From: Pyxicephalus adspersus
Taxonomy: Eukaryota > Chordata > Amphibia > Anura > Pyxicephalidae
Assembly (NCBI RefSeq): GCF_032062135.1
Contig: NC_092858.1
Location: 162,274,287-162,338,286 of the forward strand
Direction: 5' to 3'
DNA: 64,000 bases
Position numbers and translations under genes: made by a program. Below, piece after piece: positions 23,600 to 34,997 of this stretch (its first letter is position 1; every line of letters begins with the position of its first letter). The notes under the pieces were generated by a model. It worked only from the letters and a program-made list of their open reading frames with translations, made no database searches and was not told where the DNA came from.

Positions 23600-23900
23600 G
23601 CAGTGGGCCGGTTAAGCATAATGTTTTACAAATGCTTGTGCAGGATTTTAGGAAATCATAATTCTTATAATGTATAATTAAAAAGCAAACTTTTAAGGTC
23701 ACATTCATATTTTTCACTGTAATTGCTGGCACTGTGCTGTGGTTAAAATTGAATTTTCTTCATTTCTTGGCACCTTCGTGTGGCATTTTCAGATGAGTAT
23801 TTTAGCACACTGTGATTTTGACACAACATTCCTTCTTTAATATTTAGACATCAAAAGCCATCGGCTCTACTGCTCACTGTGATTTTAGCATTTGTCAGTT
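23600..23900. promoter_or_regulatory. Candidate conserved non-coding element
   Basis: Non-repetitive sequence with broken frames, including AGGAAATCATAATTC, TTGCTGGCACTGTGCTG (a half-site pattern like NFI) and two occurrences of 'CACTGTGATTTT'. The call rests on composition only. Confidence 0.25.
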
Positions 23901-25269
23901 GGATAATGGGGGATGGTGATTAAAATTGAGGACACAATATGAGTTTAAAGTTTAAATGTTTTATTATTATTCCTTTTATTGCTGTTTATTCCATTGCCAG
24001 ACACCATTATTAGAGGAACTACCCATACTTCACTGATCATAGTGTCAGAAATGTAAGGATTGGGTGTTTTATTATTCTGATCCTTGACACTTTTAATTAT
24101 TGGAGGCAGATTACTCAGCAAGTAGCTATAAGTATCATAATCCATTCCCAATTGTGCTACCCCACATTCTGCACTGATGAGCCAAACACAGGTACTCTAT
24201 CTGCCTAACCACTAACCCAGTCCTTCATACATGATATACCATGGGGCAAGGTGGTGGAGTATCAAGGGACCCTTACACACGGTCATCCCTTTTTAATGTT
24301 CTCTGGATCAAGGCACTAGTATGAAAACTCAGATTTACTGCTTGGGTAAATCCATTGATTGAATGATCATTGTAGTCTGCATCAAGATGGTCAGAAAAGC
24401 CATATCCGTAATAAGGATATGAGAAGTCATTTCATAAGGTCACTTTCATTAAAATACTTTTTGAAAGTGTGTATTTCACTTTATTTCCTTCTGCAAATAG
24501 TTGCTAACATCATTTTCTACACATTCCTTTTAGAAGGGGTCAAATATCTGGAAGGCTTTCAGATTTTACCAGAAGCCTCTACCTACCCTCACCCTTTTTT
24601 GAGGGGACTAAGTGTTGGGAAGATGCTCAGTCCCATAAGATTGAGACCTGCCAACATTAGGGGAAGCATAGGGTCTGGTCTGGGTCCGAGAGGGGAGGAC
24701 TCCCCCCACGGCCACACAGGCCACAACTAAATATGGTTTGAATATAAGGGGGCATACTGTTTTAATTCTATCTGTACAGTACCCTTAATATTTCAACCAG
24801 AGCCTAATCCTGGCATGCAGGTTGGGTGACCAGAAAAAAAGTTGGAGGGCAGCAAGAATGTACCTGTACATATTAGTCCTCATGGCTCAATAATCCGCCA
24901 TAAATTCCACCTCCCCCTAGAATTGGGGGGAAAGGGAGGAAGAGGGGTGCAATGGAGCCTGGTATGATAAAGGAATCGGGGATTGCCAGATCAATGTCCT
25001 TCTTTGCTTTTCTAACCACCTAAACTGAATTCCTGCGTAAGGGTCTGGTTTTAACTTAAGCCAGACGCCATACCAGATTTCTTTATTGTAATCCCTTAAG
25101 TGTTTTTTTTGTATTTTTGCAATTGTGTATTTTCGGTGTTGCCCGGAAATGAATAACTATCTACTTACTAAACATAATGTAAAAATTGTTTTAAAAAAAT
25201 TGGTACATGCATGGCAGTGCCCATCTTCCTGTGCCATTTGGTTTACCTGTTAGCCCTAAAAATGACTTA
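23901..25269. other. Unassigned DNA, no gene seen
   Basis: The open frame at 24359-24730 is 123 codons but has no domain, no splice context and a G/C-rich 3' third that resembles an interspersed repeat (24600-24730). A purine-rich stretch follows at 24840-24960. No gene called. Confidence 0.45.
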
Positions 25270-25520
25270 AACAGAAAGATTAGAAAAAAAATGGTGTTCA
25301 TCTCTAAACTTAGCTTTCACTGTAATCTTGATTAAACAAAGCCAGGCCACTTTGATCATCCTTGTTTTTAACTAAAAGGAACCAGAGATTGGTATAAATG
25401 AAATAAGTACACTTTTATCATTTTAGTGCAGCAGGCCAATTTGTTTTTAATTTCTCAAAGCAAGTGTATTGGCAAACATTAATTACTGTTATTTTTATTA
25501 TTGAAAATTAACAGTAACAT
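25270..25520. promoter_or_regulatory. Candidate conserved non-coding element
   Basis: Non-repetitive stretch with CTTGATTAAACAAAGCC, CCACTTTGATCATCC (TCF/LEF-like), TTGGCAAACATTAATTACT, and a 9-bp inverted repeat TTACTGTTA/TAACAGTAA near 25484-25518. Suggestive of an enhancer, untested. Confidence 0.27.
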
Positions 25521-27739
25521 TCACTATGTGGGTGTTCTTGATCTGAGGTCGATTAAAACAGAGAATATCAGCAGAAGGAACCTAAAAATGAAAAACAGAA
25601 GGCAAGTACATGCTTTCATGAGTAAGCTAGACAGTGATGACAGATGGTATGATCTGCGTCACAGACAGGAATGTGTCGGAGAAAAGGACAGAAGGGCAGT
25701 GATCTAAAGAAAAATGAAAATCATGAAAAGTACACATTAACTATCATTGTAAATCTAACTAAAGCCAAAGCAGCACACCATATACCTGCTATGAGGCCCA
25801 GAAGCCCAGGCGACCGGGTAGTGTCTAGCTTGATTCATCCACACATGATGACCACGTATAAACATTTTAGTAATAAAAATATGATATTGCAACACAAATA
25901 AGGCTTTAAAGCAAAAACTTTACTGCGGTGTAAAAGAACCATAGACATTGGGTAACATATTCTCCATCCAAGCAGGTCTCTGAATTACATTTTGCAAATA
26001 CTAGGATGAGTCATGCAAATGTTCTGTTCATAGTTTCAGGTGAACCTGTGCTTAACCTGAAAAAAGTTTCCTTTTAAGCAATATATACTTAAAACCTCAA
26101 AACCCTCCCTGGTCTCAGATTCCATGAGGGTCTCTTGGGAATTCAACACAAATCTGATGCTTTGTGGATCAAAGCAATGTCCTGAGCTCGAATGTTTCAG
26201 TATCCGGCTCTAGCTCTATGTGAACCCTTGGTGGTCTCCTGCTCAACAATGTCTACAGAAGCAGAAATAGGGGAAAAGGCATTTTTTTCTCCTGTAGATT
26301 CCATGCCATTGTGTACTTGAAAGTGAGAACTAGAGCAAGGCGAGTGGAAGGAGCTAAGCGAAAGGGCAACACAACCTAATGCCAGGGGTAAGCAGGTAGC
26401 ATGGTGCTAAGGGAAAAGGCTAGGGTAAGGTGAGTTTATTAAGGGTCAGGAAGGTGATTGATCCAGTTAAATGAGAGGAGAGGATAGGGGGGATGATGTG
26501 TGTGTGTGATGCAGAACAGAGACATGGGGGAATCTGTGAAAAAAAGTGGGTAAAGACCTAGAGGGTGGTTATACCGGTGGTATTGTAGCAGCCAAGAGAT
26601 TCATGTCCGGTCTAGGTACTCTCAGTAATTTAGAGTTGACTCTATAGTTTGTGTTGTGGAGGGGCTGTGTATAAAGGAGAATGTTCCCAAGGCAGTCCTG
26701 GGGACCTGGGAATAATTAATGAAGTGGCCAAACCCTGGTGCAAAGATGGTGTGGTTAATGGGGACCTGCAACCAAGGATCTGGTTAAATTTGCTTTGTAC
26801 AAATAAGTTTTGTTGGTAGGGTATGTTTGTGAAGTCGTGTTAGGTCATGTTATGTTGTGTTATGTTATACTATGGCTATTTAGTAATATCTGCATTACGG
26901 CTAATGTTTTGATAATAACATAAAACATCCATTATATGGTGTATTTATTTGCAAAGGTAAAGGAAGAGAGAATGTTAAAGGTTTCAAGAGTTAAAGTAGC
27001 TGGTAAAAAGAGATAGGAAGGCGAACATCCAAACTACTTAGGCCATGTTTTTTAAAATGTCTGCAAAAGTACATGTAGCACTTATACATGTTTATCCATG
27101 TTTAAAAGTTAGGAGAGAAGAGGGAAAAGCATCTTCAAACCTAAAAGCTGTATCTTAATGCAGAAAGTTGGGAAGTATGTCTTATCAATTCCTCTTTATT
27201 AAATCTTTTTACATAACTATAGCTCAGTGCATAAAATAACAAGATGCTAAGTAAGAGAAGAGAGGTAAAAGGCTGAACGGCTTGACCAATTAATAACCCT
27301 GCATTGTGTCACAGGTACATAAATCACAAGACTTCACAGAATTACAAATGCTTCAGAAGCTAAAACCTTATCCACTGTGTATTTCAACAGCTATAGCTGT
27401 AGCTCTATATGGATGTTTCCTGGAATTTATACTCTACTCCTTGACTTAATAATGACTACAAATCAAAATAAGCTATGTTGTTTTTATTTCTTTAGGAAAT
27501 TAATTTTCATTTTTGCATTCATGGATTCAGTTGCCCAAACTTTTTGTTTTTACTTATAAGCATTTCTCTAGTATAATGTTGGATAGGAAACTTGACTTTC
27601 AGAGATCATACATAATAAATAGTTTAATACAAACAATAATTTAAATAAATCCAGTGTTTTTGGGATGCTTTGGTGAAACCCTATTATTGTATAGGAAAGG
27701 ATTGTTGGTTCTACCAAATATGCTGTGCTGAACAGTAAA
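25521..27739. other. Unassigned DNA with purine-rich part, no gene seen
   Basis: About 26320-26560 is purine-rich with GGAAAAGG/GAGAGGA words. A degenerate GTTAT/GTTGT pentamer microsatellite lies at about 26836-26872. The overlapping open frames at 25501-25901 show no domain. Confidence 0.45.
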
Positions 27740-28110
27740 TATTGGCTGCAGATAACGAACCCAGACGTATAATCAGTTAAAACTAGAGGGAGAGAAAAGT
27801 ATCATGCCCAATTGTGCTTGCAATCTAAGGAGTGAGAAACTCCTGAGAGGCAGGGTAGCCATTAGAAGGCCATAAGAGAACCCAAGATAAAGGTTAGAAG
27901 TGTAATTGTCAATAGGGTCAGAGATATAAGCAGGGCATGGCATGAATTTAATTCTAAGGTTAGGTGGAAGTCTGTCTAAGGATATACATAGGGGTGCAGC
28001 AAATAAGGAATAGTGAGAAGGATAGATAAGTCTTCAGTATTCAGATAGATGATATAGGTGAGAGTCTACTTGGGCCATACAATACACCAGGACTAGGCTG
28101 TCACAAACAA
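27740..28110 (-). mobile_element. Decayed L2-like LINE 3' fragment
   Basis: Several segments line up in the same order with the better-preserved copy at 44990-45552: CTGCAGATAACGAACCCAGA against GTTGCAAATGACAGATACAG, ATGCCCAATTGTGCTTGCAA, then ATTTAATTCTAAGGTTAGGT against GATTCTAAGGTGAAATAG, then AGTCTTCAGTATTCAGATAG against GGCTGCAGCATTCATAATGG. No frame is open. This is an older insertion of the same or a related LINE, minus strand, truncated at its 5' side. Confidence 0.5.
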
Positions 28111-29224
28111 TATTCCCAAACCAACAGGTTGTCTATTTAGTAAGTGCTTAGCATAATAGTTTTTGGAGGGTTAAAGCCCTAAAAAAAGTGAAGAGACACA
28201 AAGACCAAGGAAAAGTATTCACCAGAACATCTTGCAAGGTTTGATGTATTTTGCTGTGGACTTCTCCCAGGTTGCAGCTCACAGAGACACAGAAGGAGAT
28301 AGCTATAGGGCAAGGTAAAATGCTAGCAGTCCCTAAGTCATAAGCAGGGTAAAAGTATAGGTAGGTAGCAATCAGATATATCCAAGATTAAGCAAAGTTG
28401 GTAACTTAAGAAGCAAACTAAAACACTGGGGCACTAAAGAAGCACACAGGATCGGAGGTCATTGGAGGCTCAAGGATCACAGAAGGAACAAAGGTCAAAG
28501 GAGGATGAAAAAATAGAAGGAGGTAAACTGCAGCACAATAATAGTGTAGCAAACGACAAGCATTTGCAACTTTATGCCAAATAATATGTTGCTACATTTC
28601 TAATATCTGGGACAATGAGCAGAGCTGTCCCCTGATTGGTTGTAGTACCAAAACCCCAGGCAATACCTGGAAATGTGAATGGCCATGCTCCAGAGGATTG
28701 ATATTATAGAGGCTCAGTAAGTATTGCAGAAGCAATGTGTTGCCAGCCTAGCTCATGCAATAATATGATCATTATTGCATGTTATTGGCTTTTCAATTAC
28801 AACCTGCTAGGAACGTTGATGAATTACCTCCACCACTAAAGAATTCTGTAGTAGAATTCCATTCCTGTTTGACAGCCATGTTGTGTTGAACACACCGCCC
28901 TTAATATGGTGAGTCAGGTTTCTTTTATGTATTTGTTTTCATATACCGTCATCTATTTACCCAGTAATGGAGTTGTATGTTAAAGCACAGCAGCGTGACA
29001 GAGCCAGTGAGAAATCTGCTTGATATTATATTCTCTTGCCAATGATCTCATATAAGCATGCAGGATTCTTGTACTGCCACAGATTTTATCTCTGGGATAC
29101 CATGGTGTGAATGATCCGGGTTTTACTGTAGCAGTGAAGTCAGCTATACATAACATCTGCATTGTGTTTAAATACTGTACACGTGGATAACTGAGACCTT
29201 CCAATATTGTTCTCCATAATTTAC
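28111..29224. other. Unassigned DNA, no gene seen
   Basis: Purine-rich in the first half (28180-28520). No gene or bounded repeat recognised. Confidence 0.45.
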
Positions 29225-29560
29225 TGCATCCCTACCTGTGATTGTATAGAGCACAAAAACAAAGACGTGAATGTGCACTTAATGACACCATAATAATTAA
29301 GCCTATTATATCATTTGAACACCTGGTTTTGGTACATGACAAACCCTTCAAATCAGACTCTCTCTTATCTTTCTACACGGTTGCCCCCGTTATTAATTTC
29401 TGAGGTCGTGGAAAGCACATTACTCTAGCTCATAAAGAAAAGTATCAAATTTGGGAGCCATTAAAGTTAATGATCAGACTTACACAAATTCATTTTAGAA
29501 AGACTGCTGCAAGGCAACCACAAATAAATTATTCTTTTATGGGTTGCATAAATATCAGTG
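29225..29560. promoter_or_regulatory. Candidate conserved non-coding element
   Basis: Non-repetitive, with ACGTGAATGTGCACTTAATG, TAATTA at 29294-29299, TTTGAACACCTGGTTTTGG, and ATTAAAGTTAATGATCAGAC. Frames are closed on both strands, and sequence complexity is higher than in the surroundings. One of the stronger candidates by eye. Confidence 0.33.
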
Positions 29561-30553
29561 TAATGAGTACTTTCATATATTAGTAGATATATATCTAGTA
29601 TATAATTTTTTCTTCTTTTTCACGTTTTATGCTATCATTTTGATAAACAATTTGAAAATAGTGAAAATGGGGAACCTTGACAGTCCTAAGCATATATCTG
29701 CCCTCTGTGACAAGTAATACCTGAACAAGGTCCTGTTATACAATATCATCAGGTATTCTTTTATTAAAAGCTGTAGATTTATTGATTGATTGATTGAAAT
29801 TACATTAATGCCCAATCTTCAGGTAAAATCTATTACATAATATTCCCTGAAATCACTGCAGACAAGAACTGATACTCCAGTCTATTACAAGAGCTTCTTC
29901 TCTTTTGCATGTTCTGTATTTCCCAGGATCTAGCAAGGAAAGTGATGTTACCTCTAGCTGTCATGGGGAGAAGATGAGGGTTCGGCAAGTTAAAATGCTC
30001 TTTATAGCTATTAAATCTAATTTTACCTACAAGACTGACTAAATAATTTTTTTAAAGTGGCAGATGACTCAGGCTGCATAGGCTTAAGTAGCCTTGGAGG
30101 ACATAATAATAATTATATATTTTGCCATTAACATGCATTGTGTTAAGGAAATTCATTAATATTTGTAAGACATGCACCACAAAGCATGGTAGTGCATTTC
30201 CATGTGATGTCATGAATTGCAACACAAGTGCAGCAGAGTAATGTGCATTGAGTTGCCATTGGAAAATGATTCCAACAGCAACCTACTGCATTAGAAACAC
30301 ATGGGCACTTACCCATACCTATTCATGTTTGGGATGACAGTGTTGGTAGCTATTTTTGGCTTCAGTCAAAGTATTCCACATAGTATGGTAAGCAAACCAT
30401 ATACTGTTTATTAAAAATAGTCACAAGCAGAGCATGTATGGTAATAGAATGTACTGGCACCACAATACATAATGAAGTGCGCTCATGGGATGTAGAATGG
30501 GCCTAATTCAAAATTATTATTCTTATTTAGAGTCAAGTCTATCTAAAGGCATT
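29561..30553. other. Unassigned DNA with TGCATTG-rich repeat
   Basis: About 30130-30310 contains repeated TGCATTG/TTGCAAC/GTGCATT words (ACATGCATTGTGTTAAGG, GTAATGTGCATTGAGTTGCC), like a frog interspersed repeat. Similar words occur at 36140-36270 and 36770-36850. No gene. Confidence 0.4.
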
Positions 30554-30672
30554 GGGCCTTATTTATTAAATCTCTTCAAGGCTAGAGAAGATTATCATGG
30601 AGGAACCTGGGTGATCCAGCAAACTAGTAGTCTATCTTGTCCAGTCTTTGGGAGCTTTATTAAATCAGACCC
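30554..30672. mobile_element. Internally deleted GGGCCTGATTTATTAAAGC-family MITE
   Basis: Begins GGGCCTTATTTATTAAATCT and ends TTTATTAAATCAGACCC, the inverted termini of the family at 5789-5995. It also keeps CCTGGGTGATCCAGCAAAC. Most of the right arm of the palindrome is gone. Confidence 0.7.
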
Positions 30673-32382
30673 ATAGTGATAGCTTCTGATTGGTGCTCCT
30701 ATCACCAACAAATGTAGAATTCTTAACAATTATTCAGCCTTTTCTGCTTATGAAATCTTGTATCTGTTGTACCTGCATGGACTTCACAAGACCATTATTC
30801 ATGTGCTTAGCACAGCAGGTATAACATTGATACACCAACCATCCCCTGGATCCTTGCGTCTAATGATGTTATATACGTAGTTTTTGTGGTGTTATTATAG
30901 GGGCTAGCATAAGTAGAAAATATCTAACTGTTTATATATTAGTTGTGGTTATTCACCTGAGCTTTAAAAGTTAGGCCTACTCGTTGGTAATCTCAATACC
31001 TGTCACATGCTCTATTCTTAGGTAACCTTTATTAAACACCATAGCTTTTTCATTCACAAAGTAGTTTTTGTTCTCATTTTTTTATTTAAAGTTGTTAAGA
31101 TTATTTGTCTGTCCTGTGTAACTTTGTATGTTATATGCTGGAGAAGTAATAAAGAACCCATACACCCAAACTACCTTTCAGCTGTCCACACACATATAAT
31201 CCATGGTATGTGGCCCATGGGAGCTGGAAGTCTAATGAATGTAAAACATAATACATATCGCTGGCTAGTGCTTCAATTTTTCTGCGCATGCTTGGAAAAC
31301 TTTTCAAGTTTCAAGGGCTTTCTATTGTTGGAACAAATAATAAAAAGCATCTCCATGGGAATGAATATGATTTCCTCAAAAGAAGCAAGACACTAGCCAG
31401 AAAGTTTGACTATGCCTCACAACTATTTTGAATGCTTCCCTCCGCCCTTCAACACATGCAGAACACATTTACTTTCCACATAAACATGGAGAAATAATCA
31501 AAGACATATTAGATTTATCATGTATTGACTGTAGTAAAAAATAGAATTCCCCAAACATTGGGAGAAATGAATATATAAAAACATATATACTTCTCATAAT
31601 GTTATCATCAAAAAGTAAATATGCCTTCATAAACACAACTGAATTGGTTTTACAATTTATGTGAAACAACCAAATATTCGTGTTTGAAGAGCAGCATGAC
31701 AATGACATTAGCAGTAGGGATTCTGTTTGCTTTTGGGTTTGGTTTATGATGAACTTTACAAATATGACATTTGGCCTGTTTATAAACCTCTGGGAATGCA
31801 ATCAATTACATTTTTTTTAAATAATATTCTATTTGAAAAAGAACACCAAAACATACTTTGAGGGCAGTGTTCCCATTGGCTGGTGGTCAGCACATAAATC
31901 AGGGTGTGGTAGCACCCCTAATACCAATTAGCATCTGATGAGAATGGTGGACTTTACTTTTATTAACCAGGGTCCTGTCCATTTACTATGTACATGATGG
32001 GGAAAGGTTTCCAATGGCTGGTAGTTGTTGGGGGTGATACGGGCCCTGGCTTATCCAGCCAATTGAAACACTCCTTACTTACATGGTCTCCTGGCAAACT
32101 ATAGACTTTCATGAGTTTGTATTGAATGAATCCTGGTCAGTTCGTCCATCATTAATAACCAGCAAAACAAAAAACCACAAATCTCCATATCATTTTGGGG
32201 TTCTGTACTTTCAAACTGAGAAATATGTAAAGGGACACGGGAAAAAGTATTATATTTAAAACTTTAGACAATTATTAGTTTACAAAGATAAATGTGTTGA
32301 TAAAAAAAATAACGAATAAATGTCACATTACTGTTGATAATCCTTTTGACATTACACACATCTGATAACGGTGTCCCATAGT

Positions 32383-32384
<2 letters not shown>
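30673..32384. other. Unassigned DNA, no gene seen
   Basis: Two CCATTGG/CCAATGG-centred segments (CCCATTGGCTGGTGGTCAG near 31874 and CCAATGGCTGGTAGTTG near 32010) suggest a diverged local repeat. No gene. Confidence 0.4.

Positions 32385-32425
<41 letters not shown>
32385..32425. repeat. (TA)n microsatellite, about 20 units
   Basis: Uninterrupted alternating T and A for 41 bases. Such perfect arrays are length-variable and can form cruciforms. Confidence 0.95.
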
Positions 32426-33422
32426 CAATTAAATAACAGGTTTGCTTTAAATATCAAATGAAAGTAGATAATGTTTCAACAATAGTATATTAAGATATGA
32501 TTCCCTGTTTCTTTTCCCCTGTCAATATCTGCATAATTTTTGCTAGTTACTCTCACAATCCCAGTTAATAATAGCCTCTAGGGAAATTAAAGCGCATATA
32601 TCCGCTGTAGCCTAATCCATATCAAATAGCTGGAATGTTAGTTTTTCACTTTCTCCTTCCTATTTGTTCATTTTTGGAATTATAGAAACAGAAAAATGCA
32701 CAGAGGTGACTTCATTGTATCATAGGGGAAACAGTTCAATAACATTCAATGCGTATCATGCTAACTATGCGGAATTTGTTGTAAATGTAGAATCTAAAAT
32801 GTACCATGCTGGTCAATTCTTTTCAATAGATTAGTTTTATAAAACTGCAGAATCTAACATAAATCTACTGAAAATTAGATGTATCAATTGGAAATTGATT
32901 TGGTATGTTTATTCTTTGCCTGATTGGGTGCTGCTCACCCCACTGGCTCCAACATCTTAATACATAAAAAGAACACTGCCACCGGTTACAAAAGCAGCAC
33001 AGGTTCTATCTGTTGTTTTTGTAAAGTTTTTGTTTTATTTTTGTAAAAAGTAGGGAGTGCTACTATTGGCTGCTGGCTTTTTTAGGAGATACTCCCATTG
33101 CTGTTCAGACATCATGATTGGGCAAAGAGTGGTTATACTTAAACATTGTTTAATCAATGCCCACCTGAAATTTCCTGATTCTTATATGTCCAAATGTTTG
33201 TTGAGTTTGGCCAGCACACATACAGTTGGCCATGGTTCCTTATTTCCAAAGCAAACCAACCAAAATTTTCTGGACAGAAGTTTGCAAAATTTTGGGAATT
33301 CCAAGGATGTGCCGGGAACCTGTTGCAGCAATAAATCTGAACGTCACCCCTAGTGTCAATCATTGGGGGTGGGCAGTGTTAAGGTACACACATGTAAGAT
33401 TATCACCAAAGATTATTACTAA
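32426..33422. other. Unassigned DNA, no gene seen
   Basis: No gene recognised. The overlapping open frames at 33057-33543 run into a LINE tail and are not coding. Confidence 0.45.
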
Positions 33423-33568
33423 TATTATTATTTTTAATAAACAGGATTTAATTAGCGCCAACATATTACGCAGGGCTGTACATGAAATAGGGGTTGCAAA
33501 AGACAGACAAATACAGACAGTGACACTGGAGGCGAGAGCCTAAGAGCTTACAATCTAGGAGATGATAG
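33423..33568 (-). mobile_element. L2-like LINE 3' tail
   Basis: Minus-strand tail of the same family as 44990-45552: ATCTCCTAGATTGTAAGCTC, then TGTATTTGTCTGTCTTTTGC, then TACAGCCCTGCGTAATATGT, then TGGCGCTAATTAAATC. Only the 3' untranslated end is present, as in heavily 5'-truncated LINE insertions. Confidence 0.7.
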
Positions 33569-33599
33569 GTCTTGCTGATATGTATAGAGTTCACCGATC

Positions 33600-33670
33600 A
33601 TTAATAAATGTCTGATCTGAAGCAACCTCTATGAGATTAATAAATGTCTGATCTGAAGCAACCTCTATGA
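33600..33670. repeat. Tandem duplication, 36-bp unit, 2 copies
   Basis: The unit starting ATTAATAAATGTCTGATCTG and ending CTCTATGAG is repeated at 33636 with no mismatches over the 35 bases visible. Perfect identity indicates a recent local duplication. Confidence 0.9.
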
Positions 33671-34089
33671 ATTCCTATAGGGGAGAGCACAGTGGGGTGC
33701 CACTCCATAGAACAGAAACACATATGAGTGTATAGAGCTTATCTGTGAAGTGTCAGCTAGTTAGGACTGCATTGTCATATATTGCAAGGGTGGCAACATT
33801 GCTGATGTATTTGAGGCTGCTCACAGAATGTTGCCACTCAAAAACAGGAAATAAGATGGCCAGCTGGAGCTGGCAGAATCACCCTCCAAAAAAATCAGGA
33901 GACATAAAAGGTCAATCAAGGTCATGGAGAAGGTGTCATGTATGACATTGTTCATATTAATTCAAAGTAATAATTTATTTTAAGGCTGATTTATTCTTTA
34001 AAAATGTATTTGAGCTGAAAAAGGAATATGCAATTCTGAGCTAAAAAAGAATATGCCATCTGTTCTTTTTAAACTCCAGATCTTTTTGC
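33671..34089. other. Unassigned DNA, no gene seen
   Basis: An imperfect local repeat of 'GAGCTGAAAAAGGAATATGC/GAGCTAAAAAAGAATATGCC' is at about 34012-34059. Nothing else recognised. Confidence 0.45.
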
Positions 34090-34600
34090 TGATAATAATA
34101 ATGTAAGATAATGGATACATCGATTTCTTTTTTTTCAAAAAAATGACTGCAAGTTAACAATAGGTAATAAAAGGACACTTCATTGCTAAATATTGCCTAA
34201 AATCCTGACAGCCACTTTTAAAATAATAATTGCACCAAACATTATTAATGTCACACAGCTCCTCTGTAAACTTCACATAATTATAGACAGATAGAAAGTG
34301 ATATTTTATTGGTACCTCGGAGGCATCTTTGTTCGCATGATCTTATATGCTGAGTCAAGTGTAATCTTGGACCATTATTTATTTTTTTTTTCATTCTGCA
34401 ATGACTGCACTTTCAAAGGCAGAGATAAATAATTCTTTCTTACTCTCAAGCATATTAAAAAAAACACAAGATATTAAAAGTCAGCCTGAAATCGATTTAC
34501 AGGGCATCATTACAAAGCTGAAGTCATCTCTGCACTTCTTATTTGTATCATCTTTCAGCCTCATATGTCTCAGCCATATTACCGACCACTAAAAATAAAA
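34090..34600. promoter_or_regulatory. Candidate conserved non-coding element
   Basis: Extended non-repetitive stretch with CATTGCTAAATATTGCC, AATAATTGCACCAAACATTA, TTTGTTCGCATGATC and AGATAAATAATTCTTTC. Composition differs from the AT-rich flanks. Enhancer-like by eye only. Confidence 0.28.
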
Positions 34601-34965
34601 GTGAATAACTGTCTATTTTAGCAGCAGCATTGTAAACGTTACTAGAAAGTCTATATGGACAAGAGCTGGGGATGTGACCAGTAAGAGAAGTACAAGCCGG
34701 TGATGATACGGGAACAGTTCCTGTAAGGAGGCTGATGGCAGGAGCTATCAGAGCTGGGACCTCTGGTCTATCTCCTTCATTTTTGAAGTGGCAATTTATC
34801 CACATCTATTCAGGGATTCCTCTCTGTTATCGCCTATTGGTTTGCACTTACCCTCATCATGGGCTCTTGGTTTGCTTTGAGGCCCTATATGCATTTGAAT
34901 GAAGATGACAACATACTGTAATATATAATATATGCTTTAAGTAATTATCTCTCAATGCTATTATC

Positions 34966-34997
34966 CTGATGAAGCGGCATTGACCGTGAAACGCGTC
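34966..34997 (+). ncRNA. Hammerhead-like ribozyme motif, probable Penelope-like element remnant
   Basis: The two invariant core strands of a hammerhead ribozyme are both intact and in order: CTGATGA (34966-34972), a short stem-loop in which CGG (34975-34977) can pair with CCG (34984-34986), GAAA (34988-34991), and ACGCGTC, whose palindrome ACGCGT could form a minimal stem III or pair between two molecules. A cleavage site would fall after GTC (34997). Penelope-like retroelements of animals carry such minimal type I hammerheads, and amphibian genomes contain many. A GG mismatch or bulge sits at the base of stem II. Sequence that follows, to about 35180, ends AT-rich like the tail of these elements, but no reverse transcriptase is seen. 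Activity is unknown. Confidence 0.6.

Noticed and set aside
24359..24730. 123-codon open frame on the plus strand
   Set aside because: The 3' third is repeat-like G/C-rich sequence, and the protein has no recognisable feature.
26836..26872. Possible telomere-like repeat
   Set aside because: The unit is GTTAT/GTTGT, irregular, and not the vertebrate TTAGGG.
32385..32425. CRISPR- or array-like regular repeat
   Set aside because: It is a plain (TA)n microsatellite in a eukaryotic genome.
33057..33543. Overlapping open frames on the plus strand
   Set aside because: The second ends in an L2-like LINE tail, antisense; no domain.
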